Positions 21,280 to 29,702 of a stretch of 64,000 nucleotides of DNA are shown one piece after another. Numbering within the stretch: the first letter of the stretch is position 1; each line of letters opens with the position of its first letter. Source of the DNA: Tychonema sp. LEGE 06208 (lineage in GTDB: Bacteria > Cyanobacteriota > Cyanobacteriia > Cyanobacteriales > Microcoleaceae); contig NZ_JADEWT010000013.1 in the NCBI RefSeq assembly GCF_015207505.1, positions 1-64,000 on the forward strand. Reading direction: 5' to 3'. A program made the translations under genes and the position numbers. Below the pieces are notes generated by a model. It searched no databases, was not told where the DNA came from, and saw nothing but the letters and a program-made list of their open reading frames with translations.

Positions 21280-21663
21280 ATGTCTCGCACACTAGATATT
21301 TTTGTATACTTTCCGCAGGACATCGAACATTTAATCAAACAATTAGAGTTGATATTGGCTCTAAAATTTGAGCTTGTTTCTGATGATACTGATAACTGGT
21401 ATGAGTTTCGCAACTCAACAATCACTCTTACTGTAGGAAAGCATGATTTTGAAAACGATCGAGATATCAAATTTGAAGAATACCCTTATAACCTATCAAT
21501 CAGAGCGTTGAACATCTCGAATGAACTTGAGAGGCAAAAGTGGTGTGATGATTTTGCTAGTTATGTTTTCCAAAAGTTGAAAGCTACAGAAAGCTATCGT
21601 TTAATGCTGGTAGATAACCTACAAGTGAAATTAGAGGAGTTTGCGCCATTGGTGAAGGTTTGA
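21280..21663 (+). CDS. probable immunity protein of the CdiA-CT-like toxin
   Basis: The 127-residue acidic protein has no recognised domain. Position is the main evidence: it starts 11 bp after the toxin stop, with AAGGAGG at 21269-21275. Immunity proteins in such pairs are small, acidic and variable, as here. It has no signal peptide or membrane helix, consistent with a cytosolic binding partner. The function is inferred from context only. Confidence 0.55.
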   Translation: MSRTLDIFVYFPQDIEHLIKQLELILALKFELVSDDTDNWYEFRNSTITLTVGKHDFENDRDIKFEEYPYNLSIRALNISNELERQKWCDDFASYVFQKLKATESYRLMLVDNLQVKLEEFAPLVKV

Positions 21664-21845
21664 TCCAACATCATAATAGGCTTAGATGAAACAGGAAATT
21701 TAGGGGTTGTCATCCATACCTTTAAACAAACCGATCGCACTTCTTGCATATTTCGGCTCATTTGAGCCCGTAAAGCTAACTTCAGCGATAAATTATCGAA
21801 TATGTTACACTTTATGTCTAGAGAAGAGAAAGGGAGTCAAACAAA

Positions 21846-22343
21846 ATGACAACTATCCAATCAATAACAACTGCAATAACATCCCTTTACGAACGGGATT
21901 TTTATCTGTGGTTACAGACAACTATCAACTTATTAAAAGAGGGAAAGTTTGCCGAAATAGATTTAGAGAACTTACTAGAGGAACTAGAAAGTATGGGAAA
22001 AAGCGATAAAAATGCTTTAAAAAGTAATTTGAGGGTACTTTTAATGCACTTACTTAAGTATAAATATCAGCCAGAAAAACGAACAAATAGTTGGGTGTAC
22101 ACCATTCGTGAACATCGTAAACGCATCCGAGATACCTTCAAAACCAGTCCGAGTTTATATCGTTTTTTTGAAGAGATATTTAATGAATCTTATCAAGATG
22201 CTAGGGAATTAGCCGCAGATGAAACAGGTTTATCTATTGCGATATTCCCCCCAGAGTCTCCTTTTACGGAAGAAGAAGTTCTTAATCCTGATTTTTTACC
22301 GCCTGACAGCGATCAATCTGAAAATTCTGAGAATATTGAATAA
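21846..22343 (+). CDS. DUF29 family protein
   Basis: The 165-residue protein has the DUF29 pattern: SLYERDFYLWLQTTINLLKEGKF, then LDLENLLEELESMGKSDK-type helix and LRVLLMHLLKYKYQPEKR. DUF29 proteins are abundant in cyanobacteria; their function is unknown. AGGGAG lies before the ATG. The C terminus is acidic and low complexity (DSDQSENSENIE). Confidence 0.85.
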   Translation: MTTIQSITTAITSLYERDFYLWLQTTINLLKEGKFAEIDLENLLEELESMGKSDKNALKSNLRVLLMHLLKYKYQPEKRTNSWVYTIREHRKRIRDTFKTSPSLYRFFEEIFNESYQDARELAADETGLSIAIFPPESPFTEEEVLNPDFLPPDSDQSENSENIE

Positions 22344-22417
22344 TTGAATCAGATATCCTTCTCTGTACCGATCTGTCATAATAGGATCGGCGAATATGCA
22401 AAAGCCAATACATAACT

Positions 22418-22957
22418 ATGGTCGCTGCTACTGTCGCACAGAAGCATTTTACTCTAGAAGAGTTCACGGCTAATCCCCTCGACCAAATCGAATGGGTGGA
22501 TGGAAAACTCGTTGAGAAAGATGGAGTCACAGTCAAGCATGGTAAAATTCAATCAAGGCTGGGTTGTGCTTGGGCAAATTACAGAACTTTAAGCAAAAAT
22601 GGAGGTAAACTTTATATTTCACCACCTTGTCGCACTAGCCGACAAATTCGCCGGCCCGATGTCGCTTATCTCACACCCGAATTAGTTGCACAATTTGGTA
22701 ATATTGCCACTTTACCCCAAAGTTTCCCCTTAATTGCCGAAATAGTTTCACCCACCGATATCGCGGAAGATGTCTTTCTCAAAGCACAGGAATATTTAGC
22801 ATCTAGCTGTCAGGAAGTCTGGTTAGTTTTTCCAGAAAGTCGTTTAATATTCGTGATAACTCAAGATAGAATGCTGACATTTAGAGCCGGTGAAACTGCC
22901 ACCACTCAACAAATCCTCAGCGGTTTCAGCATCGAGGTCGATCGACTGTTAGCTTAA
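22418..22957 (+). CDS. Uma2 family (DUF820) putative endonuclease
   Basis: A 179-residue protein of the PD-(D/E)XK-like Uma2/DUF820 family, which is greatly expanded in cyanobacteria. The signature runs FTLEEF ... IEWVDGKLVEK, then RRPDVAYL (catalytic Asp), LIAEIVSPTD (catalytic Glu region), a downstream Lys in FLKAQEYL, and EVWLVFPESRLIFV. The biological role is unproven; transposon-derived origin has been suggested for the family. No transposase lies next to it. Confidence 0.88.
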   Translation: MVAATVAQKHFTLEEFTANPLDQIEWVDGKLVEKDGVTVKHGKIQSRLGCAWANYRTLSKNGGKLYISPPCRTSRQIRRPDVAYLTPELVAQFGNIATLPQSFPLIAEIVSPTDIAEDVFLKAQEYLASSCQEVWLVFPESRLIFVITQDRMLTFRAGETATTQQILSGFSIEVDRLLA

Positions 22958-23100
22958 ACATCAAACTAAATTGCTACAATATCTTTAAGACTCCCCCAGT
23001 CTCGCGTTGTGCGGACTTCGTTTGTAGAGCCTCCGAATTCTCTTCGGTGGTGTTTGAAATCCAGATTTAATCTCCCATCCTTCTCGGAGCACAAACCGCC

Positions 23101-24282
23101 ATGTCAGACGACTTTTCCCTAGACGAGCTGTTAAACAAAAGTTACGACGCTTTCAAAGAAGCAGAAAACCAAGTGGGACAGTGCAATGTTTTAGTCATCG
23201 GCAAAACCGGAGTCGGCAAAAGTACCCTGATCAATTCTGTGTTTCGCCAGCGCTTGGCAGAAACCGGAGTCGGCCGCCCCGTCACTCACGGTATTCGCCA
23301 ATATACCAAACCGAATTGCCCGATCGCAGTTTACGACACTCCCGGACTAGAACTCAACGCCGAACAAATTAAAATTATTCAATTAAACGTTGCTAAACTA
23401 ATTGAAGACCAAAGACTCCTGCACCCCAAAGAACACATTCACGTCATCTGGTACTGCATCAATCACAGCGCCAATAGAATAGAATCAGTCGAGGAAAACT
23501 GGCTAAAAGAAATGGAAGTCAAAGATGTACCAGTGATTTTAGTGCTCACTCAAACTACATCGAAAAAGCCCAGCGAGTTTTTCAAGCAACTCGAACACAT
23601 GAATTTGCCAGTCAGTCAAATCATCCCCGTCATGGCAGAACCGGAAGAAATAGATGAGGATTATACAGTAAAATCTCACGGTTTAGACAAATTGGTGGAT
23701 GCAACTTTTCAACTGCTGCCGGAAGTCGCTCAAAAAGCTTTTGTGAAAGAACAAATTGCCAATGTTTCGCTCAAATCTGACATGGCATTTAAGTATGTAA
23801 CTGGTTATGTTGCCGGTTCTGCAATTGTCGGTGCGACTCCTGTACCGTTTGCTGATGCGCCGATTTTGATGGCGATGCAAACGGCAATGATTGCTAATAT
23901 TACTGTGATTTTTGGAATGCCCTTTGATAAGGGGTTTGTTTCGGCGATGCTATCTGCGATTAGCGGTGCTGGCGGGGTTACTGCTGTGGGTAGAAGTATT
24001 GTGACTAATTTGATCAAAATGATTCCCGGTGCTGGTACTGTTGTCGGCGGTGCAATCTCCGGTGCAACGGCGGCAACTCTCACCCTTGCCCTCGGTTTGG
24101 CTTACATTGAAGTGCTTAAAACTTATATGAAAGCTCAAATTAATGGTGAAGAAGTTTCTTTGCAGCAGTTGACAAAGATGTTTGTGGAATTGTACAAGGA
24201 TTATGCTAGTTCGGGACGCAAAACTTTGAGGGATGACAAGCAGAATCAACCGAAGCCTCCCAATCAAATTAATATTGAGTAA
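23101..24282 (+). CDS. P-loop GTPase with C-terminal DUF697 membrane domain
   Basis: Residues 34-42 are the Walker A/G1 motif GKTGVGKST, the G2 Thr is in GRPVTHGI, and DTPG at 79-82 is G3. The G4 position reads LVLTQT rather than the usual NKxD. The C-terminal third has Gly/Ala-rich hydrophobic segments ([39 protein letters not shown]) typical of DUF697. It probably binds GTP at a membrane. Its job in cyanobacteria is unknown. A long repeat zone starts right after its stop. Confidence 0.85.
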   Translation: MSDDFSLDELLNKSYDAFKEAENQVGQCNVLVIGKTGVGKSTLINSVFRQRLAETGVGRPVTHGIRQYTKPNCPIAVYDTPGLELNAEQIKIIQLNVAKLIEDQRLLHPKEHIHVIWYCINHSANRIESVEENWLKEMEVKDVPVILVLTQTTSKKPSEFFKQLEHMNLPVSQIIPVMAEPEEIDEDYTVKSHGLDKLVDATFQLLPEVAQKAFVKEQIANVSLKSDMAFKYVTGYVAGSAIVGATPVPFADAPILMAMQTAMIANITVIFGMPFDKGFVSAMLSAISGAGGVTAVGRSIVTNLIKMIPGAGTVVGGAISGATAATLTLALGLAYIEVLKTYMKAQINGEEVSLQQLTKMFVELYKDYASSGRKTLRDDKQNQPKPPNQINIE

Positions 24283-24283
24283 A

Positions 24284-24434
24284 TGGGGCATTGGGAATTG
24301 GGCATTGGGCATTGGGAATTGGGCATTGGGCATTGGGAATTGGGCATTGGGCATTGGGCATTGGGAATTGGGAATTGGGAATTGGGCATTGGGCATTGGG
24401 AATTGGGCATTGGGAATTGGGAATTGGGAATTGG
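24284..24434. repeat. TTGGGCA/TTGGGAA heptamer array
   Basis: About 21 heptamers alternate between TTGGGCA and TTGGGAA. A reading frame through them gives an artificial IGNWALG peptide and is not a gene. The array begins 2 bp after the GTPase stop. Confidence 0.9.
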
Positions 24435-24469
24435 TTAGTTTCAATTACTAATTACCCATTTTTTATTAC

Positions 24470-24948
24470 CAATTGACAACTAACAACTAACAACTAATAG
24501 CTAACAACTAATAGCTAACAACTAATAGCTAACAACTAACAACTAATAGCTAACAACTAACAACTAATAGCTAACAACTAACAACTAATAGCTAACAACT
24601 AACAACTAATAGCTAACAACTAACAACTAACAGCTAACAACTAACAACTAACAACTAACAACTAACAGCTAACAACTAACAACTAATAGCTAACAACTAA
24701 CAACTAACAACTAACAACTAACAACTAACAGCTAACAACTAACAAATAACAACTAACAACTAACAACTAACAACTAATAACTAACAACTAACAACCAACA
24801 ACTAATAGCTAACAACTAACAACTAACAACTAACAACTAACAACTAACAACTAACAACTAACAACTAACAACCAACAACTAACAACTAAAAACTAACAAC
24901 TAAAAACTAACAACTAACAACTAACAACTAACAACTAACAATCAGCAC
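24470..24948. repeat. CTAACAA heptamer array (~480 bp)
   Basis: About 68 heptamers, mostly CTAACAA with CTAATAG and CTAACAG variants. In the first half CTAATAG recurs every third unit, giving a 21-bp higher-order period. Heptameric short tandem repeats are known from filamentous cyanobacteria. There are no unique spacers, so it is not a CRISPR. Confidence 0.92.
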
Positions 24949-25272
24949 TCAGTTAGTTCTACCGGGTTTTAGTGTTGCTGTTGATGAGTTGTTGGGTTGA
25001 TGGCAAATATTGGTTAATTAGTTATATCTAACTGCTTTCTGGCAGAGTTCGCCCGTGCTGTTTGCGATTGTTTGTGAAAAAATGCTTGACAAAATGCCGT
25101 AGCTTGCGGGGCTGGACACGATCGCACTGCTAGTTAAGTTAATGAAAGTTATTGGCAATAAACAGTGTAGTTTTAAATTTGCACAAAATCGCCGACAGCG
25201 GTAATATATTTATTGCTTTGTTTGCAAATTTAGCGTAAATTCCGATCGAGAATTAAAACGATTAATAGAAAT
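24949..25272. other. intergenic region before the ferredoxin gene
   Basis: The region is non-coding. A TTGACA lies at 25084-25089 without a good -10 partner. The last 60 bp are AT-rich and probably hold the ferredoxin promoter. Confidence 0.45.
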
Positions 25273-25590
25273 ATGTCCAAGATTTACACTGTTGAATTGA
25301 TCCACCAAGGCACTACCCATACCGTACAAGTGCCGGAAAACAAACAAATTCTGCAGACGGCGGCCGCTGCGGGTATTGAGTTGCCGAGTTCTTGCAATGC
25401 GGGGGTTTGTACTACCTGCGCTGCAAAAATTATTGAAGGGGAAGTCGAACAAAGCGATGGGATGGGCGTGAGCCCGGAACTTCAGGCGGAAGGTTATGTG
25501 TTGCTGTGCGTTGCTTATCCGAGATCGAACTTGAAGATAGAAACAGAAAAAGAAGATATTGTGTACGCTCGGCAGTTTGGCAAACCATAG
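25273..25590 (+). CDS. [2Fe-2S] plant-type ferredoxin
   Basis: A 105-residue electron carrier. Cys41, Cys46 and Cys49 (CNAGVCTTC) and Cys79 (LLCVAYP) ligate the cluster. Compared with PetF the loop reads SSCNAGVCTTC instead of SCRAGACSTC, and a short C-terminal extension (KEDIVYARQFGKP) is present, as in the minor cyanobacterial ferredoxin group resembling Slr1828. It is probably not the main photosynthetic ferredoxin. It is followed by the 67-residue gene at 45 bp. Confidence 0.92.
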   Translation: MSKIYTVELIHQGTTHTVQVPENKQILQTAAAAGIELPSSCNAGVCTTCAAKIIEGEVEQSDGMGVSPELQAEGYVLLCVAYPRSNLKIETEKEDIVYARQFGKP

Positions 25591-25635
25591 AAATAAACTA
25601 AAATTGACATAAATATCGATCGCGGTAAACCTATT

Positions 25636-25839
25636 ATGGATCGCCCTATGACCACCCATTTCATTTCCGCAGAAGTTGACCTCCACGATACCGCCGAAGA
25701 ACTGCACTCGGCGATTGAAATTGAACTGCAAAAGCACGGCGAACCGCTGCGCTGGGCTGTCACAGATGTGGATGTCGATCGCCAAAAAGCTGTGGTAGAA
25801 GGCTACGTGCTCGTGGAATCATCCCCCGTAGCAGCGTGA
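25636..25839 (+). CDS. conserved small hypothetical protein (67 aa)
   Basis: No named family is recognised. The sequence alternates acidic helical (TAEELHSAIEIELQKHG) and strand-like (RWAVTDVDVDRQKAVVEGYVLVE) segments and looks like a compact alpha/beta protein. Start may be ATG 25636 or 25648. It overlaps the next gene by 4 nt (GTGA), so the two are probably co-translated. The pairing with DUF3326 may hint at a joint function. Confidence 0.7.
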   Translation: MDRPMTTHFISAEVDLHDTAEELHSAIEIELQKHGEPLRWAVTDVDVDRQKAVVEGYVLVESSPVAA

Positions 25840-26927
25840 ACTCTCCCCCTTTAACAGTGGTTTTGATAGTCCCCACAGGCGTTGGAGCCTCGATTGGTGG
25901 CTTTGCAGGAGATGCGCTGCCGGTGGCTAGGGCGATCGCCCAAGTTTCAGATACGCTGATTACTCACCCCAACGTCCTCAACGGCGCTCAACTTTATTGG
26001 CCGATACCTAACGCTCTCTACGTGGAAGGTTACGCCCTTGACAAGTTTGCAGCAGGATGCTGGGGATTGCAACCAGTACATCAAAATCGCATAGGCTTAA
26101 TCCTAGATTCCGCGATCGAACCAGAGTTGCAGTTGCGGCACTTGCAAGCCGTTGACGCTGCTAGGGCCACATTAGGTTTGAACGTAAGTGATTGTATTTT
26201 GACCGATCGCCCCCTGGAAGTAGAATTGCGTATTTCAGAATCAGGGGCATCCTGGGGGACAATCGGCAATCCCGACAGTTTATTGCGCGCCGCCGAAAAA
26301 TTGATCCGACAAGCAAAAGTCGAGGCGATCGCCGTTGTGGCGAGATTTCCCGACGATGAAGGTAGCATCGCCCTCGAAAACTACCGCCGCGGCAAAGGAG
26401 TTGACCCCCTCGCCGGCGCGGAAGCTGTCATCAGCCACCTGATCGTCAGAACTTTTAAAATTCCCTGCGCCCACGCCCCGGCGCTGTCTGCGCTTCCCCT
26501 CGATCCGCAGCTTTCCCCGCGATCGGCTGCTGAGGAAATCGGGTATACTTTTTTACCTTGCGTGCTTGCCGGTCTGGGCAAAGCTCCCCAATTTGTCGGG
26601 CCAGAAAGCGCTCTAGGGAGTCAATTATCGATTACTGCCGATCGAGTCGATGCGGTGGTCATACCCGCCACAGCGTGCGGCGGCAGTGCTATCCTGAGTT
26701 TGAGCGGGCGATCGTCGGTACAAATTATCGCTGTGGGCGACAACAAAACCCAGATGCAGGCGACTCCAGAAAAACTCGGAATCAAAGCTTTGCAGGTAAA
26801 CTCATATTTAGAGGCGATCGGAGTCTTGGTCGCTTTACGAGCCGGCATCACTCCAACTTCCTTGGGTGCAGACATTTCCCCCCTGCGTTGTTTGTCTGAC
26901 TCAGCTCAACAAATCTCAAATCTGTAA
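25836..26927 (+). CDS. DUF3326 family protein
   Basis: The 363-residue protein begins VVLIVPTGVGASIGGFAGDA, matching the DUF3326 N terminus, with further family-like blocks LITHPNVLNGAQLYWPIPNALYVEGY and VIPATACGGSAILSL. It starts with GTG overlapping the upstream stop. Function is unknown. The Gly-rich N terminus suggests a nucleotide or ligand-binding loop, but no catalytic residue can be named. Confidence 0.85.
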   Translation: MNSPPLTVVLIVPTGVGASIGGFAGDALPVARAIAQVSDTLITHPNVLNGAQLYWPIPNALYVEGYALDKFAAGCWGLQPVHQNRIGLILDSAIEPELQLRHLQAVDAARATLGLNVSDCILTDRPLEVELRISESGASWGTIGNPDSLLRAAEKLIRQAKVEAIAVVARFPDDEGSIALENYRRGKGVDPLAGAEAVISHLIVRTFKIPCAHAPALSALPLDPQLSPRSAAEEIGYTFLPCVLAGLGKAPQFVGPESALGSQLSITADRVDAVVIPATACGGSAILSLSGRSSVQIIAVGDNKTQMQATPEKLGIKALQVNSYLEAIGVLVALRAGITPTSLGADISPLRCLSDSAQQISNL

Positions 26928-26949
26928 TCCATAATCTAAAATTGATTAA

Positions 26950-27543
26950 GTGGCAGAAAAACTTCCCGAAAATCCTGAAATTGAACCCTTAACGCGCACC
27001 CAAGTTTTAGTAGCAATGGGTGTAACAGCCATTATGTTGCTGGCGGTAGCTAAAGTGTGGTTGCTATTTGGATCGGTATCGCTTTTGCCAGTCAAATTGA
27101 ACGTAATGGATTTGCTCGCAGGATGTGTGATCGGACTGGCAATTACAGGCGGTAGCGCGATCGTTTATCGCCTTTGGCCCGGTTATCGCCGGAGTGCTGA
27201 CGTTTACTTAGAAGTAGTGCTCAAACCCCTATTTTGGCCGGATTTAATTTGGCTGGGACTGCTACCGGGACTGAGCGAAGAATTGTTATTTCGAGGCGTG
27301 ATGCTTTCTGCCTTGGGAATGAATTTTACTGGTTTAATTTTATCAAGTTTTTGCTTCGGCATTCTGCACTTAGGAGGCACGGATCAATGGCCTTATGCTG
27401 TTTGGGCGACGGCGGTGGGATTGCTGTTAGGTTACAGTGTTTTAGTGACTGGGAATTTGTTAGTGCCAATTACGGCTCATATCTGTACAAATTTGATTTC
27501 TAGCTGTGTTTGGAAGTGGGAAAATAATCAAGTGAAGCAGTAG
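26950..27543 (+). CDS. CPBP family intramembrane glutamic endopeptidase
   Basis: The 197-residue polytopic membrane protein has the CPBP (CAAX protease/bacteriocin-processing) motif 1 as SEELLFRG with Glu110, Glu111 and Arg115, motif 2 FGILHL with a conserved His, and a third motif ending in HICTN. Hydrophobic helices lie at about 20-42 and 53-75 before motif 1. It probably cleaves peptides in the plasma or thylakoid membrane. Substrate is unknown. GTG start at 26950 lacks a clear Shine-Dalgarno. Confidence 0.88.
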   Translation: MAEKLPENPEIEPLTRTQVLVAMGVTAIMLLAVAKVWLLFGSVSLLPVKLNVMDLLAGCVIGLAITGGSAIVYRLWPGYRRSADVYLEVVLKPLFWPDLIWLGLLPGLSEELLFRGVMLSALGMNFTGLILSSFCFGILHLGGTDQWPYAVWATAVGLLLGYSVLVTGNLLVPITAHICTNLISSCVWKWENNQVKQ

Positions 27544-27742
27544 GGCGATCGCACTTCCAAAGCGGCGATTGAAATCGCGCCTGCGCGGAATATAGCAATA
27601 AATGCCAACGCGCCAGGTTTTTTTTTAGATTGAACGAACCGCGAAGACGCTTTAGGCGAAGCCGCGCGTCAGCGCTAGGGCGCGAAGGAAGAGGAAGAGT
27701 TCACAGAGGTGAAAAGGTTTTAACCGCCGATTTTTATCTGTG

Positions 27743-28159
27743 TTAAGGCAGTTTGTAGCTGCTCGATCGCACGATCAATTCACCTTGACTGGGGTTGCGA
27801 CTGAAAATAAAAGCTCCTGCTTGAGTTTCGCCGCTTGACAAAAAGTCAATTTGTTGGTCGCCGGATTCCAAAACTTCGCCGTTGACTCGTAGTTCCGCAA
27901 TAATTTGCACTGATTCAGCCGTTTCGCCGCCCGTGTTAGTCACTGTAAACGGCACGTAAAATTGCCCTTGGGTTTCGCGAATTGGTGCATTGCGAGTGAC
28001 AGAAATCACCGGAGGTTTCTGTTCTTTAGTCGCCCAGTTGTAGAGTACGAGTCCGGTGAGGCCAGAAAGGATGAAACAGGCGATCGCAAATGTCACCCAT
28101 TCAGCAGGATTTCTTTTTTGTTGCTGTTCGCGATCGCTTTCTGTATTGTTTTCACTCAT
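27743..28159 (-). CDS. TIGR02588 family protein
   Basis: With start ATG at 28159 the product has 138 residues: a Gln/Lys-rich N terminus, one membrane helix (WVTFAIACFILSGLTGLVLY) and an extracytoplasmic beta-rich domain (FYVPFTVTNTGGETAESVQI). A longer frame from 28237 is rejected because this ATG overlaps the upstream stop as ATGA. The pairing with TIGR02587 is a known conserved neighbourhood. Function is unknown. Confidence 0.85.
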   Translation of the reverse strand: MSENNTESDREQQQKRNPAEWVTFAIACFILSGLTGLVLYNWATKEQKPPVISVTRNAPIRETQGQFYVPFTVTNTGGETAESVQIIAELRVNGEVLESGDQQIDFLSSGETQAGAFIFSRNPSQGELIVRSSSYKLP

Positions 28160-29010
28160 ACCGTTAACCTCCCCGCAGCGCCGCCAATTGTCGCCGGCAA
28201 TCCCAATACTAACGTATAGCTCAACCACATCGACCACGGAGCGTCAAAACTGAGTTTTTGGAAGAAAAACAGCATAAATGCAGAAGCCGCCAGCGATACT
28301 AAATACGCCATTACAGTTTCGCTGAGGGGACGCTGAAAAATCCCTTGTTGTTGTTGGCGCTTTTCTTGATAAGTAAAGCCTGCTACAAATACAATACCGT
28401 AGGAAATTAGCAGCGAAGCGGCAATAATTGCTAATTGCCAAGGCGGCGAAATAGCTGCCGCTAACATGGGCACTTCGTCGGTTGGGGCGATGTTGAAAGC
28501 AACGATCGTAGCGCCGATTAAAGTAGCGCCGATATCTGCTACAGTTGGATTAATTGTAGGTTCGCTGTCGCCGTCTGAGCTTTGATAGCGATCGCCGCTC
28601 AAGAAACCGTTGGCCAGGGCTACTCCCAAGGCAAACGGCAGGCCTTCAAAGATGATTTTCCCCAAAGTTTCTTGCAGGGGAGTCTCCAGCCTAATTTCCC
28701 TGAGCAAAAACAGGATCGCAGCGGCGCAGACAATCCCAATTGCGATCGCTTCTACGGTATCCATTGCAGCATCTCGCCAGCGGATGTTCTTAGTTTTGCG
28801 AAAACCTTCAGTGCGAACCAGCAAGAAAACGGCGATAAAAGTAGTTGCAATGGCGATCGAAATGTCGATCGGTTTACTGTGCGAACCAATCCACCAAACC
28901 TCCATCGTATAAAGCAGGGGAATTCCGAACAAAAAGCCCCCCGATGCACCTCGAATAATGTCGTTGAGTTCATTTGACCACTGATTTTTACGTCTTTTTG
29001 ACTTGTTCAT
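28156..29010 (-). CDS. TIGR02587 (DUF2391) integral membrane protein
   Basis: A polytopic membrane protein of about 284 residues with the family opening RGASGGFLFGIPLLYTMEVW and several further hydrophobic helices. MNKSKRRKNQ at 29010 is the preferred start since it sits at the family-typical distance from the first helix; in-frame ATG 29046 and TTG 29049 are alternatives. It overlaps TIGR02588 by 4 nt. No enzymatic motif is seen; the pair probably forms a membrane complex. Confidence 0.85.
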   Translation of the reverse strand: MNKSKRRKNQWSNELNDIIRGASGGFLFGIPLLYTMEVWWIGSHSKPIDISIAIATTFIAVFLLVRTEGFRKTKNIRWRDAAMDTVEAIAIGIVCAAAILFLLREIRLETPLQETLGKIIFEGLPFALGVALANGFLSGDRYQSSDGDSEPTINPTVADIGATLIGATIVAFNIAPTDEVPMLAAAISPPWQLAIIAASLLISYGIVFVAGFTYQEKRQQQQGIFQRPLSETVMAYLVSLAASAFMLFFFQKLSFDAPWSMWLSYTLVLGLPATIGGAAGRLTV

Positions 29011-29045
29011 GTTGGGGTGAAAAAGCTTGCGAGCTTGTATGTTCA

Positions 29046-29380
29046 TCAAAGAAAAGACCAGATTTGTTTGACTCTATCTCGCACTTGCGCCAAATCATCT
29101 GGGGTTAATATTCCCAGTCTCCTTTCCACTAAACTTTTTTGTAATGTAATGTGTTCAGTTTATGTAAGCGAACCACTGAAGGTCGCTTTAATCCTGCTTG
29201 TTGCCATTCCTGAATTTCGACATCAAAGGTTGTACGAGGGATTTGACTGGTTATTTTAGCAACGATCGTGTCTTCATCTCCCGTGTCCAACAGTATCAAA
29301 CCAGGACGGCGTTTAGTTTCGGTTGTACCTGCAAAGATGAATGCGACTATAACTAATTCTCCAAACTGATAATTAGTCAT
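29046..29380 (-). pseudogene. MazF/PemK-family toxin with a 3' frameshift at an A6 run
   Basis: From ATG 29380 the frame gives FGELVIVAFIFAGTTETKRR, PGLILLDTGDEDTIVAKITS and VVRLHKLNTLHYKK, a MazF/PemK fold, but stops at 29129 after 83 residues. One base later the other frame continues SLVERRLGILTPDDLAQVRD and RVKQIWSFL to TGA at 29046-29048, which is the normal MazF tail. The break sits in AAAAAA (minus strand, near 29134-29139), so a single A deletion explains it. Transcriptional slippage or a sequencing error could restore it. The antitoxin precedes it by 3 bp. Confidence 0.8.
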
Positions 29381-29383
29381 AGC

Positions 29384-29617
29384 TCACTCCTCATCGTAAA
29401 TTGCGTCTGGTTCGCTGAAATCGGCAAAGAATTGTTGGGCGGCAAGACGATGCCAATCTGTTTTTTCCTCTACTTCATCCGCTTCGGAGTTTGTTGGTTC
29501 TTGCACCAGAACAATAACTCTGACTTCTTGGTTAGCTGTCAAGTATTTTAAGATAGTATCGGGAAATTCTATTTTCCCTTCATCTGTGACTTTTGCGGGA
29601 AACTCGTATGCTTTCAT
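29384..29617 (-). CDS. antitoxin of the MazF/PemK-like toxin
   Basis: The 77-residue protein has a swapped-hairpin-like N terminus (MKAYEFPAKVTDEGKIEFPD, then LKYLTANQEVRVIVLV) and an acidic C-terminal tail that would wrap the toxin. It is intact while its toxin is frameshifted. The toxin ATG follows 3 bp after its stop. Assignment rests on position plus this domain layout. Confidence 0.75.
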   Translation of the reverse strand: MKAYEFPAKVTDEGKIEFPDTILKYLTANQEVRVIVLVQEPTNSEADEVEEKTDWHRLAAQQFFADFSEPDAIYDEE

Positions 29618-29702
29618 AATTTTTAGGTCAATTTTTTTTACAACATTATTCAGTTTGTGATTTACTTTCTAATTCCTTGAGTTATAAAAAAAACTCGCAC
29701 GA

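Noticed and set aside
24233-24451. ORF encoding an IGNWALG repeat peptide
   Set aside because: Direct product of the TTGGGCA/TTGGGAA heptamers; it overlaps the end of the GTPase gene.
24284-24948. Possible CRISPR array
   Set aside because: The units are 7 bp with no unique spacers between conserved repeats, and no cas genes lie nearby.
25084-25115. sigma70-type promoter with TTGACA for the ferredoxin gene
   Set aside because: No -10 box at a 16-18-bp spacing, and the site is over 150 bp from the start codon.
25210-25785. 191-residue minus-strand ORF
   Set aside because: Antisense to the ferredoxin and the 67-residue gene; no recognisable features.
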